From Aureococcus anophagefferens (lineage: Eukaryota; Sar; Pelagophyceae; Pelagomonadales; Pelagomonadaceae): a DNA stretch of 11,589 nt. Every line of letters starts with the position of its first letter. The stretch's first letter is position 1. A program made the position numbers and the translations under genes. The notes under the pieces were generated by a model, which did no database searches, was not told the DNA's origin, and saw nothing but the letters and a program-made list of their open reading frames with translations. The DNA lies in the NCBI RefSeq assembly GCF_000186865.1, contig NW_008705605.1, forward strand, positions 32,878-44,466, given 5' to 3'. Positions 8,221 through 11,589 of the stretch are shown in pieces.

Positions 8221-8300
8221 TGACTCGATAAGACACATGCGGGGCGTTGGACGTAAGGCACATACAATACTACGGAGCTCAGGACGCAAAAGTTAGCTCA

Positions 8301-9105
8301 GACCGTGTTTCACTTGCCGGGCGGCTAAGCTCGACTTGAGCTTTGCCGATCAATCGAAGCTTAGCACTCGGTCCCAGTGCTAAGCTTGTGGACCCCGAAG
8401 CAGCCCGAATGGCGAGGACCGTGGGGCGCCGTGGCGGCGGCGTCGTGGTGCCCGCCGTGGGTCCGCGTGTGCGGGCACCCCTTGGCGCCCCCCACGATGA
8501 TGAAAAACCGTCTTCCCGTGCCATCGGCGTCGATTCGGACCACGATCTCGGCAGCCCATGACGACGCCCCCGGTGTCGGCCGCACCGGGGACGCTCCGAG
8601 AGAGGATCAAGTCCATCGCTGGGACCATGATGACGCCGACGGTCTCTGGCCCGAAGGGCAGCCTCTGGGACGTCAAGGAGCCGGAATCGACGTCGGCGGT
8701 CCGCCGCGCGTCGCACGCGCGTCCGCATCGGATGCGGCATGGACGCCGGTTTCGAGCCCTACGGCCGAATCCTTGTAACGAGATGGTGCCGGGGTGACGG
8801 CAAACGATCCCCGATGCTGCAATGGCTCAAAGTCTAGCCTTATGGGTCCGGGGAGACGAACGCGCCGCATTCCAGCCCCCTAAACTACTCGTTTGAGTCG
8901 CCACGCAATCGTCCAGATGCTGGGTCTTCGCGTGCGCCTGAACCTCCCGCTTGCGCAGCATAAACTCAGTGGGGTCGTCGCGCATCTTTGCATTTTGGCG
9001 GCGCCGCGCGCCCGAGATGACGCTGAGAGGCCATCGGGCAGCTTCGCGTCTGCTAAGCTTTGCGCGGCCCGCTAAGCTCTAGCTAGGGCGAAGTGAAACA
9101 CGGTC
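8301..9105. mobile_element. Possible non-autonomous element with terminal inverted repeats
   Basis: GACCGTGTTTCACTT at 8301-8315 recurs exactly inverted at 9091-9105. Just outside, a direct repeat begins GACGCAAAAG on both sides (8283-8292 and 9108-9117), followed by AGCTCAG in both. Outer direct repeats flanking inner inverted repeats is the layout left by a cut-and-paste DNA transposon. Inside, the motif GCTAAGCT or its complement occurs several times near both ends. No transposase motif is visible in the 805 bp, so it would be a non-autonomous (MITE-like) copy. Interior open frames on both strands are arginine- and proline-rich products of GC-rich DNA and are not called genes. The two-base gap on the right and eight-base gap on the left between the two kinds of repeat weaken the case. 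Confidence 0.4.
8357..8387. repeat. Perfect 12-bp inverted repeat with 7-base loop
   Basis: AAGCTTAGCACT (8357-8368), loop CGGTCCC, then AGTGCTAAGCTT (8376-8387). The pairing is perfect. It lies inside the possible element near its left end, and its TGCTAAGCTT arm also occurs at 9051-9060. It could be a subterminal transposase-binding site, a cruciform or a protein-binding palindrome; nothing decides among these. Confidence 0.85.
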
Positions 9106-9137
9106 AAGACGCAAAAGCTCAGGCGATAAATCACACG

Positions 9138-9833
9138 ATGTCGAAGCGGGCCCGGTCCGCGTCCCCCGACGCGCCGGCGGTCCCCGGCGACGACGCCGAG
9201 TGCGCGGCGCGGACGGTCTACTGCGAGGGCCTGGCCTACGAGTGCAGCGAGGAGGAGGTGCGGGGCTTCTTCGAGGCCTGCGGCCCCGTCGTGTCGCTCC
9301 GGCTGCCGCGCTACCAGGACAGCGGCCGGCTCCGGGGCTACGCCCACGTCGAGCTCGGCACGGCGGCCGCCGCGGCCGCGGCCGTCGCGCGGAGCGGCGC
9401 GGTCCTCCGGGGCCGCTACGTCGCCGTCGCGCGCGCGCGGCCCCGCGGCGCGGGCGCCGCGGCCCGCGCCGCGCCGCCGCGGCCGCGGCCCGAGGGCTGC
9501 CGCACGGTCTTCGCGCGGAACCTGCCCTACGACGCGGGCGAGGACGCCGTCCGCCGCGCGTTCGCGCGCTACGGCGCCGTCGCCGACGTCCGCCTCGCGG
9601 TCTGGAACCACACGCAGCGGCGCAAGGGCTTCGGCTACGTCCAGTTCGTCAAGGAGGCCGCCGCCGAGGCCGCCGTCCGCGGCCAGCCGGCCGTCGAGGT
9701 CGACGGCCGGGCGGTGGCCTGCGACTACGACGACCGCGGCGCGCCCCGGGGGTCCTACCGCGCGGGCGCCGGCGTGCCCTGGGCGAAGACCAAGGCCGGG
9801 CGGCGCGCGAAGAAGGCGCGGACGGCGCCGTAA
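9138..9833 (+). CDS. Two-RRM RNA-binding protein, nucleolin/Gar2-like
   Basis: An intact, intronless protein of 231 residues. RRM1 (about 25-100) has RNP2-like VYCEGL and RNP1-like LRGYAHVEL. A proline/arginine/alanine linker follows (101-120). RRM2 (about 121-200) has VFARNLPY and the near-perfect RNP1 KGFGYVQF. The basic C-terminus (RRAKKARTA) and the N-terminal SKRARS look like nuclear or nucleolar localisation signals. Paired RRMs of this type bind single-stranded RNA; the arrangement recalls nucleolin, Nsr1 or Gar2 and suggests rRNA processing or general mRNA metabolism, but without an acidic or GAR domain the exact family is open. I chose the ATG at 9138 because an in-frame upstream extension has only a GTG. 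Nearly every codon ends in G or C, unlike the PKS relic. The antisense 276-codon frame is a shadow. Confidence 0.9.
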   Translation: MSKRARSASPDAPAVPGDDAECAARTVYCEGLAYECSEEEVRGFFEACGPVVSLRLPRYQDSGRLRGYAHVELGTAAAAAAAVARSGAVLRGRYVAVARARPRGAGAAARAAPPRPRPEGCRTVFARNLPYDAGEDAVRRAFARYGAVADVRLAVWNHTQRRKGFGYVQFVKEAAAEAAVRGQPAVEVDGRAVACDYDDRGAPRGSYRAGAGVPWAKTKAGRRAKKARTAP

Positions 9834-9899
9834 GTCCACGCCCTCGCGGGGCCCATGCGAGCGCGAGCGCGTGGCCCTCCGTCGCTGGCCGGGCCCTAA

Positions 9900-9921
9900 C
9901 ATATCCCGCCGGCAGGATATG
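9900..9921 (+). other. Hairpin 67 bases after the RRM stop codon
   Basis: CATATCC (9900-9906) and GGATATG (9915-9921) form a perfect 7-bp stem around CGCCGGCA. Its position just past the RRM coding end suggests a 3'-UTR or 3'-end structure. No canonical AATAAA is seen nearby. Confidence 0.5.
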
Positions 9922-9980
9922 CTAAACGCCGCTTCAAGTTAGGCTTCAACCCCCCAAGCCCTGCACTTCAACAGGGACCT

Positions 9981-10075
9981 CAACACCGCCGCTTGCCCTT
10001 CAAAAGGGGCGCAACACCGCCGCTCACACCTTGTGGGGGACCTCCGGCGCGCCGCCCACGCCTTAGGGGGCGCGA
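9981..10075 (+). repeat. Degenerate 31-32-bp tandem repeat, about three units
   Basis: Units start at 9981, 10012 and 10044. The first two begin with an identical 13-base block, CAACACCGCCGCT; the third is more diverged (CCGGCGCGCCGCCCA). Each carries a central CTT or CCTT followed by a G-run, so each unit can form a small hairpin (for example CCCTT-CAA-AAGGG in the first). A more distant partial unit precedes 9981 (CTGCACTTCAACAGG). It behaves like a minisatellite. No protein frame explains the period. Confidence 0.7.
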
Positions 10076-10364
10076 CCCGCCCAAAACCAGCGGGCTGCGG
10101 ACGACGACGGCGACACGAAGAGAAAGAATCTATGCATGATCCGAGCCACTGGGCCAGGAGCTCCCTGGGGGCCTGGGGGGGGGGCGCCCGACGCCTCCCC
10201 AAGTACGCCCCCACCGGACCCGGTCGAATTTTACAATTCTAGACCCCCATGCTCGATTTCACTCACGGGAGCCCTCAGAGAACTTTAGGCCTGTGTACGT
10301 GTAGTATTATGGTCCCGACGAGCCGGACGGCGAGTTCGAAAGGTGATTTCGGAAGCGAGGGCAG
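10076..10364. other. Intergenic stretch with a ten-G run, no gene seen
   Basis: Nothing gene-like is recognised. A run of ten G (10175-10184) sits in a G-rich area and may be a quadruplex former or an assembly-sensitive homopolymer. Short open frames here have no recognisable motif. Confidence 0.4.
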
Positions 10365-10472
10365 CTACGGGAAGTGGAGGGCGTTCCTGGTCGCGAAGGA
10401 CGAGCGGGCGTCGTCGGGGTTGTCGAAGGCGAGCGGGTCCATGCTGTCGTCGTCGGAGGCGAAGGACGGCCG
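10365..10472 (-). CDS. Possible 3'-terminal exon of an unknown protein
   Basis: Read on the minus strand from 10472, 35 codons run to a TAG at 10367-10365, and all 35 end in C or G, just like the intact RRM gene. The peptide contains FASDDDSMDPLAFDNPDDAR and ends ALHFP; an acidic, unstructured tail is likely. Immediately upstream is a pyrimidine-rich tract ending CTAG (about 10492-10473), a good splice acceptor, and an in-frame TAG falls exactly at that junction, so the coding sequence would have to enter by splicing. I cannot identify the upstream exons or the family. A decayed gene fragment is the main alternative. Confidence 0.4.
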   Translation of the reverse strand, partial: RPSFASDDDSMDPLAFDNPDDARSSFATRNALHFP

Positions 10473-10623
10473 CTAGACCGGAGACGGGAGGGACACCATA
10501 CCTCAAAGGAGTTTTCCATCGACTTGCAGTTTTGAGTTTCGAGCTGCAATTTGCGGGGGCTTTCGCCGGCAAAGCAGCAAGATGGCCCAGTGTGCGAAAC
10601 AAAAAATTGAAACGAATTGTCCC

Positions 10624-10656
10624 ACGTCCGTTGGACGTCCGTTGGACGTCCGTTGT
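10624..10656 (+). repeat. 11-bp tandem repeat, three units
   Basis: ACGTCCGTTGG occurs three times head to tail (10624, 10635, 10646), with the last base of the third unit changed. Each junction forms the palindrome GGACGTCC. Related short words (GGTGGACGG) occur just downstream. Confidence 0.9.
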
Positions 10657-10885
10657 GACCCCCGCGCGCGCGGTGGACGGAGGACCTCTATGAGGACCTC
10701 CCACCGGGCGACCGCGAAACAAAGACTGATATTTCTATGGGCGCGTCTAGCCCCATGGTCGTTTCGCACACTGAGATGGCCATGTCCTCTCTGGGTGGTC
10801 GTCCACGGGCCCCCCAACGGTTCTATGCGAGTTCAAGCATCCTTCAATCGCCGGTCAACGTTCAGAACGAGCAAAACAACTCAAC

Positions 10886-11130
10886 ATGATAACGCCGAAG
10901 CTTATGGGGCGGTCCTCCGGGGTGCGCGGAGGTGGTTTCGCGCAGCGGCCGGTGGTGGGGCCCGCCGCGTCGGCTCCGGTGGGCGCCCGGGGCGGAGCAC
11001 CCCGCTGCGCGCGTCGATTGGGCAGCGGGGCGCCGAGCGCGAGGACTTGCAGGGCTTGGCCATCGGCGCGACGTCGCCCATGGGCCCGGGGGGCTGCCGC
11101 GCGCGCTCGCTTCGTTCGGATGCCTTCGAC
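10886..11130 (+). other. GC-rich exon-like block ending at a GTGAGT donor, frame ambiguous
   Basis: The frame ending ...GATSPMGPGGCRARSLRSDA then FD is followed directly by GTGAGT (11131-11136), a canonical 5' splice donor, and most of its codons end in G or C. However it has no nearby ATG, the ATG at 10886 belongs to a different frame, and two minus-strand frames are equally GC-rich in third position. I see no domain. It may be a coding exon of either strand or simply GC-rich sequence. Confidence 0.25.
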
Positions 11131-11136
11131 GTGAGT

Positions 11137-11589
11137 CTCGGAGGGAGCTGGTGGGGTCGGCGCCCTCGGTGGCTTCGGTGTGCGGGCTTCGATGTGCCCG
11201 TGTCCATTCGTTTCTCTGCATTCTGCAGCGTCTCCTCGTAGCGTGGCGCTCTGTGCGGTTCCGTCGGCGTCGGCGTCTTTGCTCTCTTCGGTCCCGCTGA
11301 CTACGGGTGTCCTCTTCGGCGGTGCCCTCGGCTAGCCACTTGTGGTCCTGAGGTTGAATCGGCCTAGTCGAGCCGGACGTCCTGCCCGTCGGGTGCGGGT
11401 GCCTTCGTTCTCAACCTCCCCCGGTCCACGGAGAGTCCGTTGAGTGTCGTCTGAATGAGGCGACTCAGGATGCTACTGCCTTGCGCCAATCCCGGCGTGC
11501 TCTCGGCGTGGCGGTCGGTGCCAGGCTTGGCGCGAGTGTACCGCCGCCACACCTCCGATCCGAGTGCACGCGCGATCTTTGGGTCGGAG
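11137..11589. other. Right edge, no gene recognised
   Basis: This is a GC-rich stretch with short open frames on both strands, none with recognisable motifs. T-rich runs such as TTTGCTCTCTTCGG near 11278 would suit intron or UTR sequence following the donor at 11131, but this is weak. Confidence 0.3.

Larger units (their letters stand above)
7101..8280. other. Intergenic region, no gene seen
   Basis: No frame on either strand has family motifs. A 128-codon open frame on the minus strand (7879-7493) merely crosses a repeated segment. The region contains a short purine-rich run (about 7573-7597, repeated GAAA and GAAG), the 103-bp direct repeat pair and a GC-rich hairpin described separately. 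Base composition is mixed up to about 8280 and then turns sharply GC-rich. Confidence 0.5.

Noticed and set aside
8279..8740. 153-codon minus-strand frame, and overlapping frames on both strands
   Set aside because: Several frames are open at once in GC-rich DNA inside the possible mobile element; none shows a domain or a consistent codon pattern.
9072..9902. 276-codon frame on the minus strand
   Set aside because: Antisense shadow of the RRM gene; GC-rich coding DNA lacks stops on the other strand. The product is low-complexity Arg/Ala/Gly.
9200..9925. 241-codon plus-strand frame overlapping the RRM gene
   Set aside because: Plus-one shadow of the RRM gene, arginine/proline-rich with no motifs, while the RRM frame shows both RNP1 and RNP2 motifs twice.
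1..11589. tRNA, rRNA or CRISPR features
   Set aside because: No cloverleaf with a T-loop, no rRNA core sequences and no regularly spaced identical repeats were seen on reading.

Overview
The window looks like nuclear DNA of a GC-rich eukaryotic microalga (pelagophyte, haptophyte or dinoflagellate type). The pointers are a short two-RRM protein whose codons almost all end in G or C, exon-like blocks next to splice-like signals, and degenerate minisatellite repeats. The organism assignment is inference only. The window has two very different halves.

Left half (about 1-7100, minus strand, mixed base composition). This is the decayed remains of a modular polyketide synthase (PKS) and a beta-branching ('HMG-CoA synthase cassette') partner. 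Reading the minus strand from high to low coordinates, the order is ACP1 (6720-6481), KS1 (6429-5182), DH (5040-4441), a spacer, twin carriers ACP2 (4080-3850) and ACP3 (3840-3586), KS2 (3576-2236), an unassigned stretch, an HMG-CoA-synthase domain (1501-293), and an enoyl-CoA hydratase/crotonase domain cut by the window edge (289-1). No acyltransferase lies after KS1, which is the trans-AT layout. In the textbook pathway, an HMGS condenses acetyl-ACP onto a beta-ketoacyl-ACP and two crotonases dehydrate and decarboxylate the product, leaving a beta-alkyl branch. Twin ACPs are common in the acceptor module.

None of this can be translated under the standard code. The stretch 6840-2236 keeps one reading frame with no visible frameshift, yet carries about 38 in-frame stops. 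HMGS and crotonase share a second frame and add more. Catalytic residues of both KS domains, the ACP serines and the HMGS cysteine are still present. Where the family consensus is clear, the stops replace Gln or Arg, which suggests C-to-T decay on the coding strand.

Middle (about 7100-8280). No gene is seen. It holds a 103-bp direct repeat pair and a GC-rich hairpin.

Right half (about 8280-11589, very GC-rich). A possible 805-bp inverted-repeat element with flanking direct repeats ends about 30 bp before the start of an intact, intronless two-RRM RNA-binding protein (9138-9833, plus strand). Beyond it lie a 3' hairpin, a 31-32-bp degenerate tandem repeat, a possible terminal exon on the minus strand (10472-10365), an 11-bp triple repeat, and an ambiguous exon-like block ending at a GTGAGT donor.
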